A stretch of DNA of 64,000 nucleotides. Source: Streptomyces sp. DHE7-1 (lineage in GTDB: Bacteria; Actinomycetota; Actinomycetes; Streptomycetales; Streptomycetaceae). Below, one piece after another: positions 35,975 to 44,146 of the stretch. Location of the stretch: the NCBI GenBank assembly GCA_016432725.1, contig JACJDG010000003.1, positions 1,116,001-1,180,000 on the forward strand, given 5' to 3'. A program made the translations under genes and the position numbers. The notes beneath the pieces are model-generated. The model worked only from the letters and a program-made list of their open reading frames with translations. It searched no databases and had not been told where the DNA came from. Positions within the stretch are counted from its first letter, which is position 1. Every line of letters starts with the position of its first letter.

Positions 35975-37201
35975 CTACCGGATCGGCATCCCGGCGAGGG
36001 TGCGGGCGATGACCAGGCGCTGGATCTCGCTCGTGCCCTCGAAGATGGTGTAGATCGCGCTGTCGCGGTGCATCCGCTCCACCGGGTACTCGCGGGTGTA
36101 GCCGTTGCCGCCCAGGATCTGGATGGCCTGCGCGGTGACCTTCTTCGCCGTCTCACTGGCGAAGAGCTTGGACATGGAGCCCTCGGCCGCGGTGAACGGC
36201 TTGCCGTTGACCGCCATCCAGGACGCCCGCCACACCAGCAGCCGGGCGGCGTCGATCTGCGTCCGCATGTCCGCGAGCTGGAAGGCCACGCCCTGGTTGT
36301 CGATGATCGGCCGGCCGAACTGCTCGCGGGTCTTCGCGTAGTCGAGCGCGACCTCGTAGGCGGCCCGGGCGGTGCCGACCGCCATCGCGCCCACGGCGGG
36401 CCGCGAGGCCTCGAACGTGGCCATGGCCGCGTTCTTCACCCGCTCGCCGCCGGCCCTGGCCCGCTCCCGGGCCCGGGCGAGCCGCTCGTCCAGCTTCTCC
36501 TTGCCGCCGAGCAGGCAGGAACCGGGGACCCGGACGTTGTCGAGGATGACCTCGGCGGTGTGCGAGGCGCGGATGCCGTGCTTCTTGAACTTCTGGCCCT
36601 GGGCGAGTCCCGGCGTGCCGGCCGGCACGATGAAGGACGCGTGGCCCTTGGAGCCCAGCTCCGGGTCGACGACCGCGACGACGACGTGGACGTTGGCGAT
36701 GCCCCCGTTGGTCGCCCAGGTCTTCGTGCCGTTGATCACCCACTCGTCCTTGGCCTCGTCGTAGACCGCGCGCGTGCGCATGGAGGCCACGTCGGAGCCG
36801 GCGTCGGGCTCGGAGGAGCAGAAGGCGGCCACCTTCACGTCGTTCTGGTCGCCGTACATCTGCGGGATCCAGGTGCCGATCTGCTCCTCGGTTCCGTTGG
36901 CGAGAACGCCCACGGCGGCCAGCCCGGTGCCCACAATGGAGAGGGCGATGCCCGCGTCGCCCCAGAACAGCTCCTCCATGGCCATCGGGATGCCGAGGCC
37001 GGTGGGGTCGAAGTACTGCTGCGCGTAGAAGTCGAGGGAGTAGATGCCTACCTTCGCGGCCTCCTGGATGACCGGCCAGGGAGTCTCCTCACGCTCGTCC
37101 CATTCGGCGGCCGCGGGGCGGATGACGTCGGCCGCGAAGCCGTGCAGCCAGTCCCGGACCTCCTTCTGTTCGTCGTTGAGCTCCATGGTGAACTCGGCCA
37201 T
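35975..37201 (-). CDS. Acyl-CoA dehydrogenase
   Basis: 408 residues. Complete ACAD family blocks: AAFCSSEPDAGSDVASMRTR, EWVINGTKTWATNGGIANVH, AIQILGGNGYTREYPVERMH and IYTIFEGTSEIQRLVIARTL, with the probable catalytic Glu in FEGTSEI. Likely a homotetrameric enzyme of fatty-acid beta-oxidation. It is divergent from a TetR regulator, with palindromic sites in between, so FadR-like control by that regulator is expected. Confidence 0.93.
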   Translation of the reverse strand: MAEFTMELNDEQKEVRDWLHGFAADVIRPAAAEWDEREETPWPVIQEAAKVGIYSLDFYAQQYFDPTGLGIPMAMEELFWGDAGIALSIVGTGLAAVGVLANGTEEQIGTWIPQMYGDQNDVKVAAFCSSEPDAGSDVASMRTRAVYDEAKDEWVINGTKTWATNGGIANVHVVVAVVDPELGSKGHASFIVPAGTPGLAQGQKFKKHGIRASHTAEVILDNVRVPGSCLLGGKEKLDERLARARERARAGGERVKNAAMATFEASRPAVGAMAVGTARAAYEVALDYAKTREQFGRPIIDNQGVAFQLADMRTQIDAARLLVWRASWMAVNGKPFTAAEGSMSKLFASETAKKVTAQAIQILGGNGYTREYPVERMHRDSAIYTIFEGTSEIQRLVIARTLAGMPIR

Positions 37202-37240
37202 GTCCCCTCCAGCGGCGGTACGTGCGGCCCTACCAGTGAT

Positions 37241-37255
37241 GTTACTAGCGGTAAC
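37241..37255. promoter_or_regulatory. Candidate TetR operator
   Basis: Palindrome GTTAC-N5-GTAAC at 37241-37255, followed by a second half-site pair (gtgttac at 37262-37268). It stands about 40 bp upstream of the acyl-CoA dehydrogenase start in the divergent region, as expected for an autoregulatory TetR site. Confidence 0.5.
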
Positions 37256-37384
37256 GTGAGTGTGTTACCGACCAGTAGGAAAAGTCAACTCCTGATGACG
37301 CCTCGGCATCCCGTTCGATGCCAGGCGCGCGGACAGTGTTAGTTTGCGCAGGCGTCACCGAATCAGCACGGGTGGGGAGACCAC

Positions 37385-38029
37385 ATGGACACCACGCAGC
37401 GGACCGATCAGCAGCGGTCCGCCGACCGCCGACGGCGCGAGCTGCTGGAGGCCGCCGACCGGGTGGTGCTGCGCGACGGCCCGCAGGCGTCGATGAACGC
37501 GATCGCCGCCGAGGCCGGCATCACGAAGCCGATCCTGTACCGGCACTTCGGCGACAAGGGCGGCCTGTACGCGGCCCTGGCCAAGCGGCACACGGACGCG
37601 CTGCTCGACTCGCTGCGCGCCGCGCTGGACGCGCCCGCCGAGCGGCGCGAGCGGGTGGAGTCCACCCTGGACACCTACCTCGCGGCGATCGAGGCCCGGC
37701 CCCAGGTGTACCGGTTCCTCATGCACCCGGCCGAGGGCAGCACCGGCGGCGACCAGGGGTTCGACGTCGGCAAGCACAGCGCCCCGCTGCTTCGCCGGAT
37801 GGGCGAGGAACTGGCCCAGGTCATCGAGGAGCGGCTGGACCTCGGACCGGGCAGTCAGCAGCTCGCCCGGGTCTGGGGACACGGGATCGTCGGGATGATG
37901 CACGCGGCCGGCGACTGGTGGCTCGGCGAACGCCCCTGCTCCCGGGCCGAGTTGGTCCGCTCGCTCGCCGACCTGCTGTGGGGCAGGCTCGCCGCGGCCG
38001 GGGACCGGGTCGGCGGCCCGGGCTTCTGA
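37385..38029 (+). CDS. TetR-family transcriptional regulator
   Basis: 214 residues. N-terminal HTH: ELLEAADRVVLRDGPQASMN, AIAAEAGITKPILYRHFGDK, GGLYAALAKRH. The remainder is an all-helical ligand domain with ending resembling TetR_C regulators of fatty-acid genes. Divergent from the acyl-CoA dehydrogenase gene, which it probably represses, with an acyl-CoA or related ligand (inference). Its stop is 17 bp before a very long hairpin. Confidence 0.9.
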   Translation: MDTTQRTDQQRSADRRRRELLEAADRVVLRDGPQASMNAIAAEAGITKPILYRHFGDKGGLYAALAKRHTDALLDSLRAALDAPAERRERVESTLDTYLAAIEARPQVYRFLMHPAEGSTGGDQGFDVGKHSAPLLRRMGEELAQVIEERLDLGPGSQQLARVWGHGIVGMMHAAGDWWLGERPCSRAELVRSLADLLWGRLAAAGDRVGGPGF

Positions 38030-38046
38030 CCGCGGGCCCCGGCCCC

Positions 38047-38211
38047 AGGGGGCGTCTCCCCGGTCTTCGTGGATCAGGCCGCGGCGTCCGGTGCGGCGCC
38101 TCGGCGTGCGGTCGAGTCGCCCCCGTACCGGGCGTACGTGGGCGATTCGAACGTGCGGCGAGGTGCCGCACCGGGCGTCGCGGACCCGCGAAGACCGGGG
38201 GGACGCCCCCT
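38047..38211 (+). ncRNA. 165-nt near-complete hairpin, possible structured RNA or bidirectional terminator
   Basis: Nearly the whole segment folds on itself. The outer arm pairs 38047-38074 with 38184-38211; after a 4-nt bulge (38075-38078) the inner arm pairs 38079-38128 with 38134-38183, leaving a 5-nt loop (38129-38133). By hand I count about 74 pairs, of which 8 are G-U on the plus strand, against four mismatches (A-C, G-G, G-A, C-U). It fills most of the gap between the convergent tetR and def stops; the def stop codon (38210-38212) sits at its edge. It far exceeds a usual terminator. Family not recognised. Confidence 0.7.
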
Positions 38212-38770
38212 AAGTCCCGGCCCGGCCGCCCGCGCGGTGCCAGGCGGCCCGGTCGATCCGCCGCCGCAGCCGCCGGTGGCGCAGACCCGTCAGACGGTCG
38301 GCGTACACCGTGCCCGCCAGGTGGTCGCACTCGTGCTGGAGACACCTGGCGAAGAATCCCGTGCCGTGGACGGTGACCGGTTCCCCGGCCGCCGTGAAGC
38401 CCTCGACCACCGCGTGGTCGTACCGTTCCGTCCCCGCCTCCAGTCCTGGCAGGGAGAGACAGCCCTCAGGGCCCCGGATCACCACGCCGTCCGCCGCCAC
38501 CAGGCGCGGATTGACCACGTGGCCGAGGTGCCGGACGTCCTCGTCGTCGGGACAGTCGTAGACGAACACCCGCAAAGGGACACCGATCTGGTTCGCGGCC
38601 AGGCCCACCCCCTGGGCCGCGTACATGGTCGCGAACAAGTCCTCCACGAGTGCGGACAGTTCGGGGCCGAAGTCGGTGACGTCCGCGCAGGGCCCGTGCA
38701 GAACGGGGTCCCCGAGCAGGGAAAGGGGCCGGACGCGCCCGTGGGCGCCCGGGATGGGGCGGTGTCGCAT
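38210..38770 (-). CDS. def: Peptide deformylase
   Basis: 186 residues. Removes the N-terminal formyl group from new proteins. All three PDF motifs are present: GVGLAANQIG (I), EGCLSLPG (II, metal Cys) and QHECDHLAG (III, metal His pair and catalytic Glu). ATG 38768-38770. It is the kind of accessory def copy common in Streptomyces. It ends at the edge of the 165-nt hairpin, which probably terminates it. Confidence 0.94.
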   Translation of the reverse strand: MRHRPIPGAHGRVRPLSLLGDPVLHGPCADVTDFGPELSALVEDLFATMYAAQGVGLAANQIGVPLRVFVYDCPDDEDVRHLGHVVNPRLVAADGVVIRGPEGCLSLPGLEAGTERYDHAVVEGFTAAGEPVTVHGTGFFARCLQHECDHLAGTVYADRLTGLRHRRLRRRIDRAAWHRAGGRAGT

Positions 38771-38920
38771 GGCGGCAAGGGTACGGTTCGTTCGGCCCCT
38801 GCCCGCCGCGAGGCGTGGGCCGCGATTCGGGTGTGCGAATGGATCTCGATAGGCTGAGGTCCACACCACGCTGCCGGATGGCCCCAGGCGCGGCGCGTAC
38901 GCAAGGAGGATCGAGAACTG

Positions 38921-40159
38921 ATGGCAGGCAACTCGGACCCGCTCTCGCCGCGGGCCAAGCTGGCCGTGACCGCGGGCAAGGCGGTCGCCGCGGCATCGCG
39001 CGCCGCGGGACGCGGCAGCGGGTCGGTGATCGGTGGCCGGGTCGCGCTGAAACTCGACCCCGACCTCCTCGGACGGCTGGCCCAGAACCTGGACGTCACC
39101 CTGGTGTCCGCCACCAACGGCAAGACCACGACCACCCGGCTGATCGCCGAGGCGCTGCGCGCCGCGGGTCCCGTGGTGTCGAACGCGCTCGGCGCCAACA
39201 TGCCCGCGGGCATCACCTCGGCGCTGGCCGGCGGCTCGGACGCGAAGTTCGGCGTCATCGAGGTCGACGAGAAGTACCTGGCCGGGGTGGCCCGGGACAC
39301 CGGCCCGAAGTGCATCGCCCTGCTGAACCTCTCGCGGGACCAGCTCGACCGCGCCGCCGAGACCCGGATGCTCGCCGAGAACTGGCGCGAGGGTCTGGCC
39401 GGCTCCAAGGCCGTCATCGTCGCCAACTGCGACGACCCGCTGGTGGTGTGGGCCGCGTCGTCCTCCCCCAATGTGATCTGGGTCGCGGCCGGCCAGATGT
39501 GGAAGGACGACGCCTGGTCCTGCCCGTCCTGCGGTGGCGTGATGCAGCGTCCGGGCGACGACTGGTTCTGCGGCGAGTGCGGCTTCCGGCGGCCCACGCC
39601 GAGCTGGGCGCTGTCCGGGGACCACGTCCTCGACCCGCACGGCTCCGCCTGGCCGATCCACCTGCAGCTGCCGGGCCGGGCCAACAAGGCGAACGCGGCC
39701 AGCTCCGCGGCGGTCGCCGCCGTCTTCGGAGTGCCCCCGCAGGTCGCCCTGGAGCGGATGTACCAGGTGCAGGCCGTGGCCGGCCGGTACGACGTCGTCC
39801 AGTTCATGAACCGTGACCTCCGGCTGCTGCTGGCCAAGAACCCGGCCGGCTGGCTGGAGACGTTCTCCCTGATCGACCCGCCGCCCACCCCGGTGATCCT
39901 CTCCGTGAACGCGCGCGGAGCCGACGGCACCGACACCTCCTGGCTGTGGGACGTCGACTACACGCGGCTGACCGGCCACCCGATCTTCGTGATCGGTGAC
40001 CGCAAGCTGGACCTCGCCGTCCGCCTCGAAGTCGCGAACCAGCAGTTCCAGGTGTGCGACAACCTCGACCAGGCCGTCCAGGCGGCCCCGCCGGGACGCA
40101 TCGAGGTCATCGCGAACTACACCGCGTTCCAGGACCTGCGCCGCCGCGTCGGCAACTGA
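38921..40159 (+). CDS. murT: Lipid II isoglutaminyl synthase, MurT subunit
   Basis: 412 residues. Mur-ligase fold: ATP-binding loop VSATNGKTTTTRLIAEAL, and a central metal-ribbon insertion with four cysteines (CPSCGG and CGECGF) that is characteristic of MurT. DUF1727-type C-terminal domain (YTRLTGHPIFVIGDRKLDLA). With GatD, 21 bp downstream, it amidates the D-Glu of lipid II using glutamine. ATG 38921, preceded by AAGGAGGATCG. Confidence 0.94.
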   Translation: MAGNSDPLSPRAKLAVTAGKAVAAASRAAGRGSGSVIGGRVALKLDPDLLGRLAQNLDVTLVSATNGKTTTTRLIAEALRAAGPVVSNALGANMPAGITSALAGGSDAKFGVIEVDEKYLAGVARDTGPKCIALLNLSRDQLDRAAETRMLAENWREGLAGSKAVIVANCDDPLVVWAASSSPNVIWVAAGQMWKDDAWSCPSCGGVMQRPGDDWFCGECGFRRPTPSWALSGDHVLDPHGSAWPIHLQLPGRANKANAASSAAVAAVFGVPPQVALERMYQVQAVAGRYDVVQFMNRDLRLLLAKNPAGWLETFSLIDPPPTPVILSVNARGADGTDTSWLWDVDYTRLTGHPIFVIGDRKLDLAVRLEVANQQFQVCDNLDQAVQAAPPGRIEVIANYTAFQDLRRRVGN

Positions 40160-40180
40160 TCTTCGAAGGGCGATCACCTC

Positions 40181-40908
40181 ATGAGCGACAACCAACTGCG
40201 GCTGGTGTGGATCTACCCCGACCTGCTGAGCACCTACGGCGACCAGGGCAACGCGCTCGTCGTGGAACGCCGGGCGCGCCAGCGCGGCCTGGACGTGGCC
40301 CGGCTGGACGTGCGCAGCGACCAGCCGATCCCGACGTCCGGTGACATCTACCTGATCGGCGGCGGCGAGGACCGGCCGCAGCGGCTCGCGGCCGAGCGCC
40401 TGCGTCGCGACGGCCATCTGCACCGGGCGGTGGAGAACGGCGCGATCGTGTTCTCGGTCTGCGCCGGCTACCAGATCCTCGGCCACGAGTTCATCAACGA
40501 CCTCGGCCAGCGCGAGCCGGGCCTCGGCCTGCTCGATGTGACGTCGGTGCGCGGCGAGGGCGAGCGGTGCGTCGGCGACGTCCTCGCGGACATCGACCCG
40601 CAGCTCGGCCTGCCCCCGCTGACGGGCTTCGAGAACCACCAGGGCGTCACCCACATCGGCCCCGGCGCCCGCCCGTTCGCCCGCACCCGGATCGGCAAGG
40701 GCAACGGCACCGGGACGGCACCGAGGGCGCGTTCAACGGGACCGTCTTCGGCACGTACATGCACGGCCCGGTCCTCGCGCGAAACCCGCAGATCGCCGAC
40801 CTGCTGCTGAAGCTGGCGCTCGACGTCAACGCGCTGCCGCCGGTCGACGACCGCTGGTACGAGGCGCTGCGCAACGAGCGCATCGCGTCCGCGCAGCAGC
40901 CCGCGTGA
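40181..40908 (+). CDS. gatD: Lipid II isoglutaminyl synthase, GatD glutamine amidotransferase subunit
   Basis: Repaired length 242 residues. CobB/CobQ-like class I glutaminase: IYPDLLSTYGDQGNALVVER at the start, nucleophile Cys in IVFSVCAGYQILGHEF, and His in TVFGTYMHGPVLARNP. Supplies ammonia to MurT. One G is missing near 40714, joining GKGNGTG to TEGAFNG. It forms an operon with murT. Confidence 0.94.
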
Positions 40909-41057
40909 GACGCGCGTAAGGCTCGCGTCAGGGTCCTCTCAGCGCTCTCCGGCAGGCTCGTGACGGGCCCGCCTGACGGCTCGTCCGCTCACATGTGCGG
41001 GCGCGTCCATCAGGCGGACGCCCGCTACGGAGCCACCCCCTCACGCCGGTAGGGTGA

Positions 41058-41094
41058 CCGGGAATCCGCCGGACGACGTGGTCCGGTTTCCCGG
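41058..41094 (+). promoter_or_regulatory. Hairpin in the pfkA leader
   Basis: Inverted repeat ccgggaatccg...ccggac / gtccgg...tttcccgg between a -10-like TAGGGT (41050) and the ATG at 41121. It may be a terminator remnant for gatD or a leader structure. Role not established. Confidence 0.4.
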
Positions 41095-41120
41095 CCCACG
41101 TTGAGAAGGTATTTCGGGCT

Positions 41121-42146
41121 ATGCGCATTGGTGTCCTCACGTCCGGCGGCGACTGCCCCGGCCTGAACGCCGTCATCCGGTCCGTCGTGCACCGTGCCGT
41201 GGCCGACCACGGTGACGAGGTCATCGGTTTCCGGGACGGCTGGAAGGGCCTCCTGGAATGCGACTACACGAAGCTCGACCTCGATGCCGTGGGCGGCATC
41301 CTGGCGCGCGGCGGCACCATCCTGGGCTCCTCCAGGGTCCGTCCCGAGCACCTGCGTGACGGCGTGGAGCGGGCCCGGGGCCATGTCGCGGAGCTCGGCC
41401 TGGACGCGATCATCCCGATCGGCGGCGAGGGCACGCTGAAGGCGGCCCGGCTGCTGTCGGACCACGGGCTGCCCATCGTGGGCGTGCCGAAGACCATCGA
41501 CAACGACATCGCGGTCACGGACGTCACCTTCGGCTTCGACACGGCGGTCGGGGTCGCCACTGAGGCGCTGGACCGGCTGAAGACCACCGCCGAGTCCCAC
41601 CAGCGGGTGCTGATCGTCGAGGTCATGGGCCGCCACACCGGCTGGATCGCGCTGCACTCGGGCATGGCGGCCGGCGCCCACGCCATCGTCGTCCCGGAAC
41701 GGCCCTTCGACATCGACGAGCTGACGCGGAAGGTGGGCGCGCGGTTCGAGGCGGGCAAGCGGTTCGCCATCGTGGTCGCCGCGGAGGGCGCCAAGCCGCG
41801 GCCCGGCGCCATGGAGTTCGACGAGGGCGGCAAGGACATCTACGGCCACGAACGCTTCGCGGGCATCGCGCGGCAGCTCTCGGTCGAGCTGGAGCAGCGG
41901 CTCGGCAAGGAGGCACGGCCGGTGATCCTCGGGCACGTGCAGCGCGGCGGCACGCCGACGGCGTACGACCGGGTGCTGGCCACGCGCTTCGGATGGCACG
42001 CGGTGGAGGCCGTGCACCGGGGCGAGTTCGGGCGGATGACGGCGCTGCGCGGCACCGACATCGTGATGGTGTCGCTGGCCGAGGCCGTGGAGACCCTGAA
42101 GACGGTGCCCGCCGAGCGGTACGACGAGGCGGAGTGCGTCCTGTAG
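41121..42146 (+). CDS. pfkA: ATP-dependent 6-phosphofructokinase
   Basis: 341 residues, the actinobacterial group III PFK. Nucleotide/phosphate loop MRIGVLTSGGDCPGLNAVIR, the IIPIGGEGTLKAA motif with Gly at the ATP/PPi-discriminating place (ATP use), catalytic PKTIDNDIAVTD and VEVMGRHTGWIALH. Converts fructose 6-phosphate to the 1,6-bisphosphate. Streptomyces carries up to three pfkA copies; from gene order this looks like the copy I remember as pfkA3. Confidence 0.92.
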   Translation: MRIGVLTSGGDCPGLNAVIRSVVHRAVADHGDEVIGFRDGWKGLLECDYTKLDLDAVGGILARGGTILGSSRVRPEHLRDGVERARGHVAELGLDAIIPIGGEGTLKAARLLSDHGLPIVGVPKTIDNDIAVTDVTFGFDTAVGVATEALDRLKTTAESHQRVLIVEVMGRHTGWIALHSGMAAGAHAIVVPERPFDIDELTRKVGARFEAGKRFAIVVAAEGAKPRPGAMEFDEGGKDIYGHERFAGIARQLSVELEQRLGKEARPVILGHVQRGGTPTAYDRVLATRFGWHAVEAVHRGEFGRMTALRGTDIVMVSLAEAVETLKTVPAERYDEAECVL

Positions 42147-42164
42147 TCGTCCGCTCCGGACCAC

Positions 42165-42196
42165 CCGCCCCCGGTCACGGCGACGACCGGGGGCGG
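42165..42196. terminator. Rho-independent-type terminator after pfkA
   Basis: Perfect 12-bp inverted repeat (ccgcccccggtc / gaccgggggcgg) at 42165-42176 and 42185-42196 with an 8-nt loop, followed by a short T-rich stretch. Confidence 0.88.
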
Positions 42197-42252
42197 TTCT
42201 ACTCTTGTGGGCGGACAGACGCGTACAACCCCCACGAATCAGGAGCCGGCGG

Positions 42253-43203
42253 ATGGATCACAGCGGCCATGGCATGACGATGGACCTGCCGCCGTTCACG
42301 CTGGCGCGGGGTCTGCACTGGTCGGCCGACCCGTTCTTCCTCGTCGCCTGCCTGGCCGGGCTGGCCCTGTACGGATGGGGTGTCGTGCGGCTGCGGCGGC
42401 GCGGGGACTCCTGGCCGGCCGGCCGGACGGTGTCCTACGTCGTCGGCGTCCTCACCATCGCCCTGATGATGTGCACCCGGCTGAACGACTACGGCATGGT
42501 CATGTTCAGCGTGCACATGGTGCAGCACATGGTGATCAGCATGCTGTCGCCGATCCTGGTGCTGCTCGGCGCCCCGGTGACCCTGGCGCTGCGCGCGCTG
42601 CCGACCGCCGGCCGGGGCCGCAAGGGCCCGCGTGAGCTGCTGCTGGCGCTGCTGCACAGCCGCTACATGCGCGTGATCACGCACCCGGTGTTCACCATCC
42701 CGCTGTTCATCGCGAGCCTGTACGCCCTGTACTTCACCCCGCTGTTCGACTTCCTCATGGGCTCCCGGACCGGGCACGTCGCGATGATGGTGCACTTCCT
42801 CGCCGTGGGCGTCGTCTTCTTCTGGCCGATCATCGGCGTGGACCCCGGCCCGCACCGGCCGGGCTACCTCATGCGGATGCTGGAGCTGTTCGCGGGCATG
42901 CCGTTCCACGCCTTCTTCGGCATCGCGCTGATGATGGGGTCCACGCCGATGGTGGCCACGTTCCGGGACCCGCCGGCCTCGCTCGGCATCGACGCGCTCG
43001 CCGACCAGAACGCGGCCGGCGGCATCGCCTGGGCGTTCAGCGAGATCCCGTCCGTGCTGGTGCTGATCGCGCTGCTGTTCCAGTGGTACGGCTCCGAGCA
43101 GCGGCAGGCCAGGCGCAAGGACCGGGCCGCGGACCGGGACGGCGACAAGGAGCTGGAGGCGTACAACGCCTACCTGGCCTCCCTCAACGCGCGCGAGGGC
43201 TGA
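42253..43203 (+). CDS. CtaG-type cytochrome c oxidase assembly membrane protein
   Basis: 316 residues with about seven hydrophobic helices. His residues within helices (VMFSVHMVQHMVISMLSPIL, HVAMMVHFLAVGVVFFWPII) and the GVDPGPHRPGYLMRM loop are typical of the caa3_CtaG family. A His/Met-rich N-terminus (MDHSGHGMTMD) suggests copper binding, in line with delivery of copper to heme-copper oxidase. ATG 42253 follows AGGAGCCGGCGG. Confidence 0.9.
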   Translation: MDHSGHGMTMDLPPFTLARGLHWSADPFFLVACLAGLALYGWGVVRLRRRGDSWPAGRTVSYVVGVLTIALMMCTRLNDYGMVMFSVHMVQHMVISMLSPILVLLGAPVTLALRALPTAGRGRKGPRELLLALLHSRYMRVITHPVFTIPLFIASLYALYFTPLFDFLMGSRTGHVAMMVHFLAVGVVFFWPIIGVDPGPHRPGYLMRMLELFAGMPFHAFFGIALMMGSTPMVATFRDPPASLGIDALADQNAAGGIAWAFSEIPSVLVLIALLFQWYGSEQRQARRKDRAADRDGDKELEAYNAYLASLNAREG

Positions 43204-43274
43204 GCACGCGGTATGCCTTCCGGGCGGAAACCGGGGCACCATGGTGGTGGACGGACCATGAGGAGGGTGTCGCG

Positions 43275-43442
43275 ATGCCCGGTTCCACGAACGGTTCCAC
43301 CAAGGCCATGGGGGCGATGACGGTCGGCGGGCTCGTCGTCGTGACGGCGTACACCGTCGCGCTCGGCAGCAACGGCTGGCTGTGGTTCGGCTGGGTGGTC
43401 CTCGGGCTGCTGACACTCGCGATGATCGTCACCCAGTCGTAG
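43275..43442 (+). CDS. Small two-helix membrane protein
   Basis: 55 residues starting at ATG 43275 (GAGGAGGGTGTCGCG upstream). Two hydrophobic stretches: AMTVGGLVVVTAYTVALG and WLWFGWVVLGLLTLAMIVT. It lies 71 bp behind the ctaG-type gene, in the same direction, and may be co-transcribed. Family not recognised. Confidence 0.68.
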   Translation: MPGSTNGSTKAMGAMTVGGLVVVTAYTVALGSNGWLWFGWVVLGLLTLAMIVTQS

Positions 43443-43496
43443 GCACGGTCGCGGGCACGGATCCCGGCCGCGGGCACGGCTGATTACAGTGCCCGC

Positions 43497-43982
43497 ATGA
43501 ACAGCAGGGCCGCGTCGTTCGACGACCTCGACCGGAAGATCATCACCGCGCTGATGGCGAACGCCAGGACCAGCTTCGCCGAGATCGGCGCGGCGGTCGG
43601 GCTGTCGTCCACGGCGGTCAAGCGGCGCGTGGACCGGCTGCGGGAGACCGGGGTGATCACCGGCTTCACGGCGACCGTGCAGCCCTCGGCGCTGGGCTGG
43701 CGCACCGAGGCGTACGTCGAGGTGTACTGCGAGGGCGCGGCCCCGCCGCGGCGCCTGGCGGAGGTCGTCCGCAACCATCCGGAGATCGCGGCGGCCATGA
43801 CGGTGACCGGCGGGGCGGACGCGCTGCTGCACGTACGGGCGCGGGACGTGGAGCACTTCGAGGAGGTGCTGGAGCGGATCCGCGCCGAGCCCTTCATCCG
43901 GAAGACGATCAGCGTGATGGTGCTCTCCCATCTGCTCCCCGAGAGCCCCGAGGCGGGCGCGACCCAGGCCGCGCCGGAATGA
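43497..43982 (+). CDS. Lrp/AsnC-family transcriptional regulator
   Basis: 161 residues. N-terminal HTH (LDRKIITALMANARTSFAEI, GAAVGLSSTAVKRRVDRLRE) and C-terminal RAM-type ligand domain (EIAAAMTVTGGADALLHVRA). A -10-like TACAGT at 43485-43490 ends 6 bp before the ATG and there is no Shine-Dalgarno, so the transcript is probably leaderless. It precedes ddaH and rocD in the same direction and is their likely regulator, sensing an amino acid such as arginine or ornithine (inference). Confidence 0.9.
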   Translation: MNSRAASFDDLDRKIITALMANARTSFAEIGAAVGLSSTAVKRRVDRLRETGVITGFTATVQPSALGWRTEAYVEVYCEGAAPPRRLAEVVRNHPEIAAAMTVTGGADALLHVRARDVEHFEEVLERIRAEPFIRKTISVMVLSHLLPESPEAGATQAAPE

Positions 43983-44004
43983 GTGCGTGCCAAACCCATT
44001 CTCG

Positions 44005-44056
44005 CGCAGCGATGATGCGTTTGCGTCGACGCGGACGCAGCGATGCTGCACATGTG
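44005..44056 (+). promoter_or_regulatory. Candidate AsnC operator upstream of ddaH-rocD
   Basis: Two direct copies of cgcagcgatg (44005-44014 and 44036-44045, 31 bp or three helical turns apart) run into the perfect palindrome gcacatgtgc (44047-44056). The setting between an AsnC-type regulator and its probable targets suggests an operator. Confidence 0.45.
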
Positions 44057-44146
44057 CGCAGCCTTTGTTTCTTGTCGTCCGTCTGCGTCGCTTTCTACCG
44101 TGGTGTCATCCTTCAGTGACACACAGGAAAGCGGAGGGAACCCTCT

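Noticed and set aside
35902..36012. Possible 36-codon ORF overlapping the cupin stop (starts MTDDDSTDDDS)
   Set aside because: It is made of a 15-bp tandem repeat followed by antisense sequence of the acyl-CoA dehydrogenase. No family, and a terminator hairpin lies inside it.
38140..38156. gcgattcgaacg resembling a tRNA T-loop
   Set aside because: No acceptor, D or anticodon arms fit around it; it is part of the 165-nt hairpin.
38771..40654. Long minus-strand frame upstream of def over murT-gatD
   Set aside because: It is the antisense shadow of murT and gatD, an effect of high G+C. The deformylase domain starts at 38770.
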